NCBI RefSeq assembly: GCF_024609245.1
Contig: NZ_JANJYH010000002.1
Coordinates: forward strand, 1 to 64,000
DNA length: 64,000 nt
DNA from: Haloarchaeobius sp. FL176
GTDB lineage: Archaea; Halobacteriota; Halobacteria; Halobacteriales; Natrialbaceae
Direction of reading: 5' to 3'
Part shown: piece by piece, positions 1 to 9,557 of the stretch
How positions within the stretch are numbered: the stretch's first letter is position 1
Layout: each line of letters starts with the position of its first letter
The notes under the pieces: model-generated
The model's database searches: none
Seen by the model: only the letters and a program-made list of their open reading frames with translations
Told to the model about the DNA's origin: nothing
Translations under genes and position numbers: made by a program

Positions 1-124
1 TGAGCCGACGCATAATCCGAGATGAGGAGTCCTTGTCGTGCACAGACTGGACTTCCTCATTCCTTCCGAAAGATGCCTCGATAAGCCGCCGCTATCACGC
101 GTTTTCTCGCTTAACTAAAGACGG

Positions 125-2128
125 ATGGACCCCAATTCAGGGACTATCAGTGGAGGAGACGCAGAATGCCCGCAGTGTGAGGTTGTTACTGAAAGGTCGG
201 ATATTGTAGAGATATTTAAGGATGGGGAATATGAGTTCGAGGTTTGCGGGGTACGATATGAGGAAAGTATTGGGGGAAGCAAGTACCATTCGCCTACAAA
301 GGAGGACCTCGTCGCTGTAGAGAAAGCACGGGAAGAGGTGGATTCAGACCTCCGACTCTCGACTATATTGTCGACAGAGCGGTTTGAAGGATATTATGAC
401 CGGGCGGTCCCTTACGGAGTTGAGCAATGGAGGGATGTCTATAGTCCACGTCAACTTCTGACTCACGCAACTTATCTAGAAGCTTTCGATGAAGTTTCTG
501 ACTCAATTCAGTCCGAATACACGGAAGAGAAAGCTGAGTTGATTATGACCCTACTCTCTTTCATCCCAGTGAAGTTGGTGAGTAGGAATTCAAGATTGAA
601 TCCGATGTCACCAGACTACGGGTCACCCAGCGATATGCTTGGGGACAATAACTTCTCCTTCAAGTGGCATTTTGCAGAGAGCAATCAGATGGTGGGAACC
701 TATAGCTATCAGTCTGAAGCGAAGAATATCATTGAGAGTTACGAGGAGACTGTCGGATACGTCGAGCACGTCGATGAACCTGCTACAGTATATCAGGGTG
801 ACGCCGCAGACCTTCCTTCGGAAGACTCCTCGGTACAGAGTGTAGTTGTTGACCCCCCGTACGGAGATAACATCGTATATTCGGAAATATCTGATGCGTT
901 CTACGTCTGGCTGAGAGAGTATCTTGGCGACACGTTCCCGACGACATTCAGCGACGTGGAAACCAATAAACAAGACGAAGCAGTCGAGAATCCGGCATTA
1001 GTAGAGGAAAGCGAAGGCGAGTCTACGTCAATAGTTGCACGACGCAGCTACGAGGCGAAAATGAGTGAGATATTCTCTGAGGTGTACCGGGTTCTGGAAC
1101 CGGGGGGCACTCTAACAATCTACTTCACGGACAAGGAGATTGATGCATGGGACTCTCTTACTATGTCTATCATTCAATCTGGGTTCGTTATATCAGCTAC
1201 CCATACAATCACTAGTGAAATCCCGAGCAGAATTGGGGTACAGGAAGACGCGTCGGCCGACAGCACGTTGCTGTTGACCTGTAGGAAGCCTGCTAAAGAG
1301 TCGGAAGAACGTGTACCAACTCTCTGGCGAGATATTCAACAGGAGACGAAACAAGTTGCGAGAGAAGAAGCAGAGAAACTCTTAGATTCTCAGCACAACC
1401 TCACAAAGACAGACATGATAATCAGCGCCTTCGGGCCAACTCTTCGGGTGTTCACACAGGAGTTCCCGGTGGTGGATGACAAGGATAACGAGGTGAGACC
1501 GAAGCAAGCTCTCGCAGAGGCGAGAACTGCAGTGACAGAAGTTCTAGTGGAACGAGAATTGTCGGAGGGACTTGACGGTGTAGACTCCTTGACGAAATGG
1601 TATATCCTGTCTTGGCTGGTATACGAAAGCGACAGTATACCGTACGATGAAGCGAGACAACTTGGTCTCGGTGTGGGTGTGGAGATTGATGAACTGAAGA
1701 GAGACACCAAGATATGGGGTCAGAGCAAGGATACACTGCTACTCAAGGGTCAGTCTGACCGTGTGCGTGACTACACCGCTCTTGAATCTGGTGAGAAGAG
1801 ACGAAAGAGGGCGTATCCGGTGAACCCACGAGACCAGACGTTCGATTATAACATCGATGCAATTCACGCAGCCCTAAATGTGCTCCAAACTAAGGGAGGT
1901 GATTTCACGTGGAACTGGCTCCAAGACCGTGACCTCCAAAATTCGTCGTGGTTCTCCCGAATAGTCAAAAGTCTACTTCAGGTTATGCCGCAGACCCATC
2001 CAGACCATGAACTCTTAATCAACCTTGCATCGGGCGAGACGGGGGGATTACTCGAAATCAATACAGATTTTCTGAGTGATAGGGATGAGAATGGGAGCCC
2101 GCGTACTACGCTTCAGGACTTCGAATAA
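125..2128 (+). CDS. Adenine-specific DNA methylase of the DUF1156 type, N-terminally incomplete
   Basis: Probable DNA N6-adenine methyltransferase. Motif IV is clear as DPPYGDN at about residues 243-249, followed by the YSEISDAFYVWLRE stretch typical of large DUF1156-type methylases, and C15-x2-C18 suggests a remnant zinc ribbon. Family members are usually 850-1000 residues and carry DUF1156 and the SAM-binding FxGxG motif before this region. Here only 667 residues are open and no motif I is visible; an in-frame stop at 116-118 precedes the ATG. The gene is therefore truncated, frameshifted or split. It lies three bases before the helicase gene, so the two form an operon. Base composition is lower in GC than the rest of the window, suggesting acquisition. 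Family assignment comes from remembered patterns, not a search. Confidence 0.72.
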   Translation: MDPNSGTISGGDAECPQCEVVTERSDIVEIFKDGEYEFEVCGVRYEESIGGSKYHSPTKEDLVAVEKAREEVDSDLRLSTILSTERFEGYYDRAVPYGVEQWRDVYSPRQLLTHATYLEAFDEVSDSIQSEYTEEKAELIMTLLSFIPVKLVSRNSRLNPMSPDYGSPSDMLGDNNFSFKWHFAESNQMVGTYSYQSEAKNIIESYEETVGYVEHVDEPATVYQGDAADLPSEDSSVQSVVVDPPYGDNIVYSEISDAFYVWLREYLGDTFPTTFSDVETNKQDEAVENPALVEESEGESTSIVARRSYEAKMSEIFSEVYRVLEPGGTLTIYFTDKEIDAWDSLTMSIIQSGFVISATHTITSEIPSRIGVQEDASADSTLLLTCRKPAKESEERVPTLWRDIQQETKQVAREEAEKLLDSQHNLTKTDMIISAFGPTLRVFTQEFPVVDDKDNEVRPKQALAEARTAVTEVLVERELSEGLDGVDSLTKWYILSWLVYESDSIPYDEARQLGLGVGVEIDELKRDTKIWGQSKDTLLLKGQSDRVRDYTALESGEKRRKRAYPVNPRDQTFDYNIDAIHAALNVLQTKGGDFTWNWLQDRDLQNSSWFSRIVKSLLQVMPQTHPDHELLINLASGETGGLLEINTDFLSDRDENGSPRTTLQDFE

Positions 2129-2131
2129 TAC

Positions 2132-5100
2132 ATGGGATTTCGAGATTGGGATTGGAATCGGGTTTACGAGAGCGACTTCGGAGGTAGACAAACCTTAGTG
2201 GGTGCTTTTTATCGCCCGATGCTCTCTGAGGCAGTCCAATATGACCGCCTCGCCGGCTACCTGAGTCTCCAGAATCTCGCTGACGCGCTACAAGGCATCG
2301 AATCTGCATTCGAATCCGATGGCGAAATCAGAATAATTGCCTCGAAGCGTCTGAGTCAAGAAAACAAACCGGTTCTCACGGATTACGCTCCCCTATCCGA
2401 GGAAGGCGAGTCACGTCTCGCGCTCATCGCCCAGATGCTGGACGAGGGGCGACTCCAGCTCAAAATTGGAGAACCCCGGAATAACTCCGATTCGGGCATC
2501 TTCCACCCTAAGCTCGGCATCGCGACTGACGCCGACGGGAACCGAATCACGTTCGAGGGCAGCATCAACGAGACGTACAACGCGTGGTACCGCAACTACG
2601 AGCGATTCAAAGTCCACCGCTCGTGGGACGAGGTCGAGAACGAGTACGTTACAGAGGACGTAAAGACCTTCGAGCGGCTCTGGAACGAGGAGCACGAGGA
2701 TGTCGAGGTCACGGATATCGACGACGCCATCGAACGGGATATCCTCGACTGGCAGCCTGAGTCCGATGAGGAGGTCGAGGAGCACGTCGAGCGCCTGAAG
2801 AAGTCGAGCGAGCCCCCGGCCACTGAAGCGACAGTTACCCGCATTGCCAACGAGCGTGGGCTCCTCCCCGGCGCGATGCACATCGCCGAGGACATCAGCT
2901 CGATTGAGCCGTGGCCCCACCAGCGTGTCATCGCCGACACGGCGGCGAGCATCTATCCCGAGAGCCTCCTGTTCTGTGACGAGGTCGGCCTCGGGAAGAC
3001 TATTGAGGCCGGACTCACCATCTCTCGACTCCTCACCATCGGTGAGGTGACCGACGCCCTGTTGCTCGTGCCGGCTACGGTCCAGCCACAGTGGCAAGAG
3101 GAGCTTTTGGAGAAGTTCAACATTAACGCCTACTCCTACGAGTATAGTGGCGCACAGCGCGTCCTGCGCGACGCCTACGGTATCGAACATTCCCTTTCGG
3201 ACTACGAGACCATCGACGCGTGGGAAGACTCGCACATCGGTGAGTTCGTCTCCGACCGAGACGAGCCAACGGTCATCCTCGCCTCGTGGCACACTGCACG
3301 GCGCTCGGGAAATATGGGGATGTTCTCCCCGTCGGTCCACTGGCAAGAGGAGCATCCCGGCGACCCACCGAAGGATAGCTTCGAGTGGGACCTGACGCTC
3401 GTCGACGAGGCACACCACGGTCGCGAGGGAACGAACCTCTACGAGCTACTCACGGAATTACAGAACGATACGCTGTGTAACTACGTGCTGACGGCAACGC
3501 CGATGCAGCTCGAAATCACCGAGCTGTTCGACCTCCTGCGTCTCTGCGACCTCCCAGACGGGTGGAACGACCGCGAGTCGTTCGACACGTACTTTCAGAT
3601 GCAACAGGACCTCGCGGAGGCACTCGATGAAATCGATGCTGACAGTTCGGCGACTGTCGAGGAGATTCTCCCAGACCTCGCCTCGAAGTGGAACTACGAG
3701 CCGTACGAAGGCATCACGCATCTCCGCACGTGGGCAGGGATGATTCAGTCGTTCGTACAGGAGCACGAGGACGTTGCCGAGTGGGTCGGCGAACGGGTCG
3801 ACGATAGCGACTTCGGGCTGAGCGAACGTCGTCGGCTGAATCGGGTGCTGGGTACTGGGAGGCTTGGCGCACGCGACTGGGAAGATAAGTTCTCGAACCT
3901 GTCTGTCGAGGCCCTTCGGTTTCTCCTTGACCTCGGTGACGAGACGACGCCCGTCAAGTCACGTGTTTTCCGGAATACACGACAGACACTCCGGATGTGC
4001 AAGGAGGCAGACCTCCTTGATGAGAACATACCACGACGCGAAATCGAGACTCGGTCCGTCGAGCTGGGAGACGCCGAGCCGCTCTACGACCGTGTTGAGA
4101 CCTACATCAGCGACGTGTACGACCAGTCGAAGAAGCTGCTGGAGGGGAAGGAAAAGACTGCTCTCGGGTTCGTGATGACGACCTATCGGCAGCGGCTCAC
4201 CTCCAGTCTCCACGCAATCGAGGAGTCACTCAAGCGTCGACGTGAGAACCTCCGTTCTGGGCTGACCGATGCGTCGGACGTATCGGAGAGCGACCTCCAG
4301 ACTGGGGCCATTACCGACCGGGAGGAGGTGCTCCGGCGTGAATACGGGCTGCGTGTCGACCAGATTGGGGCGAACAGCTCCGCGGGGGAACGAGTTCGAG
4401 AGTTCGAACTGAGCGAGCTGGAGGACTTCATCTCCCAACTCTACGACGTTCCAGAGGACCCGAAGTTGGAGCAGTTGATGCAGGACCTGAAGGAGTTGAG
4501 TGCAAGAGCTCGGGATACGGTCATCATCTTCACACAGTACAAGGATACACTCGACGCTATCAAAGAGAAGGTCTGCCTCAGTCACAGCGACGTAGGCACC
4601 TACTCGGGAAGCGGTGGTGAAATCTACGACCCGGAGGGTCAGGAATGGAAAAACGTGTCTAAGGAGCGTGTGAAGCGAGAATTCACGGACCCAGATGGAG
4701 ACCTCTCCATCCTCGTTTGTACTGACTCGGCGAGTGAAGGACTGAACCTCCAGCGTTGTAGCTCACTAATTAATTATGAGATGCCGTGGAATCCTCAAGT
4801 AGTAGAGCAAAGGATTGGGCGGATTGACCGCATCGGTCAGATGAATGATAGAGTGCTCATCTGGAACTATATCTACGACGAGACGGTTGAAGAGGACATC
4901 TACGAGCGACTTGGCGAGCGTATCAACCTCTTCGAGCAGGCGGTCGGGCCCTTGCGTCCCATCCTCGAAGGACTGGAAGGCGAGGTTCAAAATATCGCAA
5001 TGGGTGAGTCGAGAAAATCTGGCGAGGATGTGGCTACCGAGGCGGAGGAGCACTCGAAGGAGGCGGAGCAGAAGGTCCGGCAGGTCGGCTTAGCACAGGA

Positions 5101-5764
5101 CCTCGACGAGGTCCGCCCAGAGGACATTATCGAGGAAGCCAAGCTCTATGGCTGGAACACGTCGCATCCCGACGTAGGCCGTATCGGGTACCCCGACAGG
5201 CCATTCGACTCACTCGTGGACCCGGACGTGGTGAAGCGACTCTTCACTCAGAGTCAGGTTCTCAGAAACAGGGGCTGGACGTTCAAGATGCTTGACCGTC
5301 AGTTGACGGAAGACGAAGACGCCCCCTATCAGAAGCTGTATCGCCTGAGTATCCCTGAGAGCGCAGACCCGCCAATTTCCCGCAACCCTCCGGATGACAC
5401 GGTGCAATCGATGTATGCTGATGACGATGAGGTGTTGGTGTCATTCGACCCCGAGGTGTTGGAGTGGTATCCCTCGGTCGTGATTCCGCTCCCGCAGCAG
5501 GAGTTGTTCGAGTACCTCCTCAAAGAGCTCTTAGCGGAACTTGACGAGACAACTGAGGACGAGGTCGTCCGTGTCGCAGGCGACTTCGACGAAAACGGTA
5601 CTCGTGTCTGGACCGAATCATCTGCCGCTTCCGATGCTCGTGTCGCCACCTATGCGACAGAGGCCCAGCGCCGGCTAACGCTCGATGTACCGTTACCCGA
5701 TGAAGAAGCTGGCCGGCAGGAAGTCAGCGAATGGCTGGAGAAGTACGAGGAATTAGTCCAGTAG
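2132..5764 (+). CDS. PLD-domain SNF2/DEAD-type helicase
   Basis: ATP-dependent DNA translocase with an N-terminal phospholipase-D-like domain, 1210 residues. The PLD half-site is H125-x-K127 followed by G143-S144-x-N146. Helicase motifs follow in order: Walker A DEVGLGKT near residue 285, DEAHH near 424, LTATPMQ near 455, and motif VI QRIGRIDRIGQ near 893. The start is fixed by the methylase stop three bases upstream. PLD-SNF2 proteins next to DUF1156-type methylases occur in haloarchaeal defence-like clusters, and class 1 DISARM also pairs an SNF2 helicase with an adenine methylase. Role in restriction or genome defence is inferred from this pairing. Its last 12 bases overlap the convergent nuclease-like gene. 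Confidence 0.85.
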   Translation: MGFRDWDWNRVYESDFGGRQTLVGAFYRPMLSEAVQYDRLAGYLSLQNLADALQGIESAFESDGEIRIIASKRLSQENKPVLTDYAPLSEEGESRLALIAQMLDEGRLQLKIGEPRNNSDSGIFHPKLGIATDADGNRITFEGSINETYNAWYRNYERFKVHRSWDEVENEYVTEDVKTFERLWNEEHEDVEVTDIDDAIERDILDWQPESDEEVEEHVERLKKSSEPPATEATVTRIANERGLLPGAMHIAEDISSIEPWPHQRVIADTAASIYPESLLFCDEVGLGKTIEAGLTISRLLTIGEVTDALLLVPATVQPQWQEELLEKFNINAYSYEYSGAQRVLRDAYGIEHSLSDYETIDAWEDSHIGEFVSDRDEPTVILASWHTARRSGNMGMFSPSVHWQEEHPGDPPKDSFEWDLTLVDEAHHGREGTNLYELLTELQNDTLCNYVLTATPMQLEITELFDLLRLCDLPDGWNDRESFDTYFQMQQDLAEALDEIDADSSATVEEILPDLASKWNYEPYEGITHLRTWAGMIQSFVQEHEDVAEWVGERVDDSDFGLSERRRLNRVLGTGRLGARDWEDKFSNLSVEALRFLLDLGDETTPVKSRVFRNTRQTLRMCKEADLLDENIPRREIETRSVELGDAEPLYDRVETYISDVYDQSKKLLEGKEKTALGFVMTTYRQRLTSSLHAIEESLKRRRENLRSGLTDASDVSESDLQTGAITDREEVLRREYGLRVDQIGANSSAGERVREFELSELEDFISQLYDVPEDPKLEQLMQDLKELSARARDTVIIFTQYKDTLDAIKEKVCLSHSDVGTYSGSGGEIYDPEGQEWKNVSKERVKREFTDPDGDLSILVCTDSASEGLNLQRCSSLINYEMPWNPQVVEQRIGRIDRIGQMNDRVLIWNYIYDETVEEDIYERLGERINLFEQAVGPLRPILEGLEGEVQNIAMGESRKSGEDVATEAEEHSKEAEQKVRQVGLAQDLDEVRPEDIIEEAKLYGWNTSHPDVGRIGYPDRPFDSLVDPDVVKRLFTQSQVLRNRGWTFKMLDRQLTEDEDAPYQKLYRLSIPESADPPISRNPPDDTVQSMYADDDEVLVSFDPEVLEWYPSVVIPLPQQELFEYLLKELLAELDETTEDEVVRVAGDFDENGTRVWTESSAASDARVATYATEAQRRLTLDVPLPDEEAGRQEVSEWLEKYEELVQ

Positions 5765-6370
5765 ACCGTCGGATTTGGGGTGTGTATGGCGAACTTCGAC
5801 CCGGTCGCTTCTGGATTTGAGAGATTGCATAGCCTCTTGGGTGTCGGAACGCCGGGCGAGGTCGAAATTCGCGAAGACGAGACAGTACGTGTCGACGTGG
5901 GCAGGAAGGCTATCCAGCCGGTCGATATCATCGGCAATCAGGTTGTATCGCTCGGAGCCCTCACGGAGGTACTTCGCGTTCTTGATGTACTTGAACTCGA
6001 CCGCTGTCACGAGGTCTTCGACCCGGAACTTCTTGCTCCCGCCCTCTAGTGAGAGGTTCACTTCGTCATCGAAAAGTACGAGGTCAAGCTTCATTTGCTG
6101 GCTTCCAAGCCCGAAATTGCTGCCACTCGCCTCGCAATGTGCTCGGTCGATATCTGCCGTCGAGATGATTTCATCAGCGTACTCGCTATGGTCTGGGGTG
6201 TCCCCACGAGCACCTCCTGAATCGTGGCTTCCTGTGAGACGAGCGGGCTGGAGCTGGTCGTTGAGAAGTTGCTTCAACTCGAACGCGAGCTCAGCTTCGA
6301 CGAGATAGTTTGCTGGCCTCTCCACGAAGTGCCGTTCGAGCTGGTCGATTGAAGCAGAAATATCGGCCAT
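5753..6370 (-). CDS. PD-(D/E)xK nuclease-like protein
   Basis: A 205-residue protein of no recognised family. It shows the arrangement of a PD-(D/E)xK nuclease core: MKLDLVLFDD with D96, then AVEFKYIK with E125-x-K127 after about 28 residues, and an upstream glutamate E25 in a helix. These would be the metal-binding and catalytic residues. The start was placed at MADISAS because upstream in-frame sequence is AT-rich and unlike coding sequence. The gene converges on and overlaps the helicase gene by 12 bp, so it is probably expressed separately. Proximity suggests it supplies nuclease activity to the methylase-helicase module; that is inference. A non-catalytic role is possible. Confidence 0.6.
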   Translation of the reverse strand: MADISASIDQLERHFVERPANYLVEAELAFELKQLLNDQLQPARLTGSHDSGGARGDTPDHSEYADEIISTADIDRAHCEASGSNFGLGSQQMKLDLVLFDDEVNLSLEGGSKKFRVEDLVTAVEFKYIKNAKYLREGSERYNLIADDIDRLDSLPAHVDTYCLVFANFDLARRSDTQEAMQSLKSRSDRVEVRHTHPKSDGLLD

Positions 6371-6971
6371 TACGGATTCACCTGTATCATTGTATAGCGT
6401 GCGCAAAAACCATATCCACGACCACGGTTCGTAAGTCAACTCCAAGAGGTTGTGCGGGCTAAGACGATTTTGCAAACCAAACGCAATCTAAACATATTGC
6501 CAACACCCCCTCTAAACGGGCGACGTGGCTCCCTAAACGCCGATATTCTTCGAATTATCCTCAGTCGAAATACGCTTCTCCCCCATAGAACGGGGCACCT
6601 CAGGGTTCTGTTCTGAATTCTTTGTTAGCGGCTTAACGACTAAGGGGGTATTGCAAGCGAAGGGAATTGAGTGAAACGGTCCGAATACTGAAATGGCCGA
6701 ATTCTCCCGGCAGTTACACCGTCGATGCCCCCGAAACCACATATTCGAGAGTTACTGTATTTCTGGACAACTGAGGGAGAGAGACAGCACATCTACATAC
6801 AGAAGAAGAGAGAGTACGCGTGTAGTAGTATGGTACGATTTGAGAAATCTACCATGTACCCCCAACTCGATGAGTAAAAACCGAGATAAAGACGATAGAA
6901 TTGGGTGAGCTACAGCTCTATACCGGGGTGTTCACGAGCTGAGTTCCGCCGCTAGTCGATTCCACCGTCTG
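6371..6971. other. AT-rich non-coding stretch, no convincing gene
   Basis: About 600 bp between two minus-strand genes. Open frames here are short, use mixed codons and have no recognisable motifs. The half next to 6370 must hold the promoter of the nuclease-like gene. No repeat array, tRNA or palindrome of note was seen. Confidence 0.5.
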
Positions 6972-8777
6972 TCATAGCTGGACGGTTCCAAAGTCGTCCC
7001 ATTCGCCGGCCTCCATTCGCTTGCGGGCTTCTTCGAAAACTTCTTCGAGTCCGGCTCGAACGTCGTCCTCAAGCATGTCGTTACTGGAGATATCAATGAA
7101 GTCGTCGTTATTTTCGTCGACTTCTTCTTCGGGTTCCTCTTCAATTTCCTCGGACTCGTCGTCGTTATTTTCGTCGACTTCTTCCTCGGGTTCCTCTTCA
7201 ATTTCCTCGGACTCGTCGTCTTCACCGGCGCGGGCAGCGACTTTGGACTCCGCGCGTTTTTTGATATCGTTGAGAACCCTCTTCGGGTCGAAAAAGTTGC
7301 GGAGCCATTCTCGGACGCGCTCGAAGGCGGCTTGACTGGCCCACCGGACGAAGATGCAGCCATCGTTTATCTTGTGGAGGATTCTGGCGTCGGTGAGTTT
7401 TGTAACGTTCCGTTGAACGGAGCTGTAGGAGAGGCCGGTCTTCTCTTGAAGATATTTGTAGGTGACGGAGGTCCCCTGATGTTCGGGGTCGAACATGAGG
7501 ATGTTGAGTATGTCCTTGTACGACTCGGTGTTTGAATGGAGGATGAACCCTTCAAGTTTGCGTCGGGCGTCTTCTCCCTCCCACGCTTTCCGAAGTGAGA
7601 CGATGCGACCTGTGGGTGCGTGATACTCGCGGGACTCGAAAGTCTCGTCGTTCTCAGGTTCTCCGTTCTTGTCGATGGGCCGGAAGTAATCGTCCGCGAC
7701 GAGGTCCTCCTCACCGATTGCGGCCATATCGAGGTGGTGGAGGAGGATGGAATCAAGCCGGTCGATGACTTCACCCCATGCGCTCGCGTGGAGTTTACCT
7801 TTCACCGCCTTTGTCTCTGTCTTCGGGTGGTGACGATAATTGGCCTCAGAGTGTCGGTTCGCGTTCTTCGCTCTGTAGGTCTTGATTTTGTCCTTCTTGA
7901 CGGCGAGTTTCCCGTCGCGTCGCGGCCCGATGGTGTATCCGAGGTGCTCGAATTCAGTCGAGGAGACGGAGAAGAGGGAGTGGTCACCGTGTCGAATGTC
8001 TTCCTCGATGGTTCCTTCTTCGCCTTCGTTGCCAGTGTGAATGAGACGGGAGGTGTTTCTTTCCGTGTGGATGATGCGACCCATAGACCCGAGGTTGTGG
8101 CGGACGTAGCGTTCGAGGCCGGAGAAGTAGAGAGTCTCCGCGATGGGGTCCCAATGGGTCATTAACGACGTACCGAGTTCGTCGTCGAGATGTTGGAAGT
8201 ATTCGCTAATCCAGTCGAGGACTTCATCGAGGTCTTGTGCGTAGGAGATTTGAGCTTTAATGTACGTCCCGGCATAGCGATGACCGTCGACGGCCTTCGG
8301 GTAGCCAAAGGAGTCTTTCTGCTTGTTGACAAGATGGGGCCCACGGGGTTCGAGCGTGAGGGTACACTTCGCGGCGGTGGTAGCACCTTTCCCGTCGTTA
8401 ATATCCTCAAAGAGTCGGAGTCGCTGGTCGTCGTAGCCAACGAAGTCTCGGTTCTTGTTGAGGTGGCCGATTCCTGTCGAACTGGAGTAAAAGCCGACGT
8501 GGTGTTCGTCGTCGTCGGGTGTCCATGAGGGAGAAATATCGCCGACGTGGTGGGGGTGGTCGCTTCGACCATTGTAGCCGACCTCGGTGCAGAGTTTACA
8601 CTGTAGGTCAGCGAGAGCGTCGTAGAGACGATTTTCGTCCCGAAGCTGGAAAAATACGTCCACGCCGTGCGTTCGAGGTGTGTAATTGGCGTGTTCAGTC
8701 GAGGTATTGGTGCGGTTTTCGCGGGATTCAGGCGTGTTCTCGCTAGATTTATGCGGGTTCGAGTTGTTCCTTTCCAT
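6972..8777 (-). CDS. Large winged-helix protein with acidic tandem-repeat tail
   Basis: A 601-residue protein probably belonging to a haloarchaeal family found on plasmids and proviruses (I recall it as DUF7845 with a MarR-like helix-turn-helix; not verified). The body begins with FFQLRDENRLYDAL. A winged helix-turn-helix lies near residues 425-475 (TYKYLQEKTGLSYSSVQRNV). The tail has two identical 19-residue acidic units starting DESEEIEEEPEEE, then a short helical C-terminus. ATG at 8777 was preferred over the upstream ATG because the longer N-terminus is basic, low-complexity and unlike haloarchaeal protein. Likely binds DNA; regulation or replication of the element is inferred. No replication-initiator motif such as Walker A is visible. 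Confidence 0.68.
   Translation of the reverse strand: MERNNSNPHKSSENTPESRENRTNTSTEHANYTPRTHGVDVFFQLRDENRLYDALADLQCKLCTEVGYNGRSDHPHHVGDISPSWTPDDDEHHVGFYSSSTGIGHLNKNRDFVGYDDQRLRLFEDINDGKGATTAAKCTLTLEPRGPHLVNKQKDSFGYPKAVDGHRYAGTYIKAQISYAQDLDEVLDWISEYFQHLDDELGTSLMTHWDPIAETLYFSGLERYVRHNLGSMGRIIHTERNTSRLIHTGNEGEEGTIEEDIRHGDHSLFSVSSTEFEHLGYTIGPRRDGKLAVKKDKIKTYRAKNANRHSEANYRHHPKTETKAVKGKLHASAWGEVIDRLDSILLHHLDMAAIGEEDLVADDYFRPIDKNGEPENDETFESREYHAPTGRIVSLRKAWEGEDARRKLEGFILHSNTESYKDILNILMFDPEHQGTSVTYKYLQEKTGLSYSSVQRNVTKLTDARILHKINDGCIFVRWASQAAFERVREWLRNFFDPKRVLNDIKKRAESKVAARAGEDDESEEIEEEPEEEVDENNDDESEEIEEEPEEEVDENNDDFIDISSNDMLEDDVRAGLEEVFEEARKRMEAGEWDDFGTVQL
7101..7214 (-). repeat. Two tandem 57-bp repeats in coding sequence
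   Basis: Units at 7101-7157 and 7158-7214 are nearly identical (one silent difference seen) and continue with a few bases of a third unit. Each encodes 19 acidic residues. The period is a multiple of three, so copy number can change without shifting the frame. Confidence 0.9.
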
Positions 8778-8938
8778 GGTTATCCAGACCAACCCGCGGC
8801 GACGCCGATTCGGGAGAGTCGAGTTGGAGCCTCGATTCTCCTTCCTTACCGAATAATTGCCGACTGGAAGGTCTAGCCTGTGGAGATGGTACATCCGACT
8901 AAAGCCGTGACGCCAGACCAAATGGTTGACAAAGGAAT

Positions 8939-9556
8939 TCAGTCTTCTTCAGCCCACCAACGGTGTCTCCGATTGGGCGTGGAAATCGGCCTATTTCCAA
9001 GTGTGTAGGTGTGAACCGCGAGCTCATCGACTTCCCACGCTCTGCGATATTCATCATCTACGGGAAATGGGACTGAAAGTATCGCTCTGACTCCCCCTCT
9101 CTTTGTCGGGTCATCGCACTCAGGATGCCGTCGTAGTACCGAAGAAATCTCACTGCCACGACTAATCACATCCAGACCGAGCATCTGGTAGATTCGTGTG
9201 ATATCCTCAACTTTGCCAACTTCGACATAGTGGCCTCTCGGAACACACGCGACATCTGCTATTCGCGCACTCTCGGGGTACTTCTGCTCGTAGGTGACTA
9301 CCTCACAATCTTTCCGTTGTAGAAACCATGTTGCAACTGCCTTCAGGTCGGCATGTAGAGGAGTGATGATTGCAGCCTCTGCTACTTTGCGACGGGCCTC
9401 TGCGAATTCTGTGGTTGAAATCTCTTCGAACTCAAAGGTGACTGTTTCGAGCGAGAGATAGCGTTTCGCAACGAGATACTTCAGCCGCTCATTCTCATGT
9501 CTTCCGGGAGAAGGAATCGATAGAGTGGCTTCCGGGCTTCGCTTCTTCGATTTCAT
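8939..9556 (-). CDS. Uncharacterised accessory protein, weakly nuclease-like
   Basis: 205 residues, no family recognised. The segment RIADVACVPRGHYVEVGK contains D101, E112 and K115, which recalls a PD-(D/E)xK core with variant spacing, but this is weak. ATG at 9556 is chosen because it lies one base after the stop of the small upstream gene (9558-9803), implying translational coupling. The remainder is mixed alpha/beta with no signal peptide or membrane segment. Composition is AT-richer than core genes, as for the rest of the 1-10850 segment. Confidence 0.55.
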   Translation of the reverse strand: MKSKKRSPEATLSIPSPGRHENERLKYLVAKRYLSLETVTFEFEEISTTEFAEARRKVAEAAIITPLHADLKAVATWFLQRKDCEVVTYEQKYPESARIADVACVPRGHYVEVGKVEDITRIYQMLGLDVISRGSEISSVLRRHPECDDPTKRGGVRAILSVPFPVDDEYRRAWEVDELAVHTYTLGNRPISTPNRRHRWWAEED

Positions 9557-9557
9557 T

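Noticed and set aside
2411-3418. Minus-strand frame of 335 codons opposite the helicase gene
   Set aside because: It lies entirely opposite conserved PLD and helicase motifs and shows no recognisable domain.
6650-6690. GTTTCACTC...-like string that recalls a haloarchaeal CRISPR repeat
   Set aside because: Single copy, only partial resemblance, no spacer periodicity; no CRISPR array or cas gene was seen in the window.
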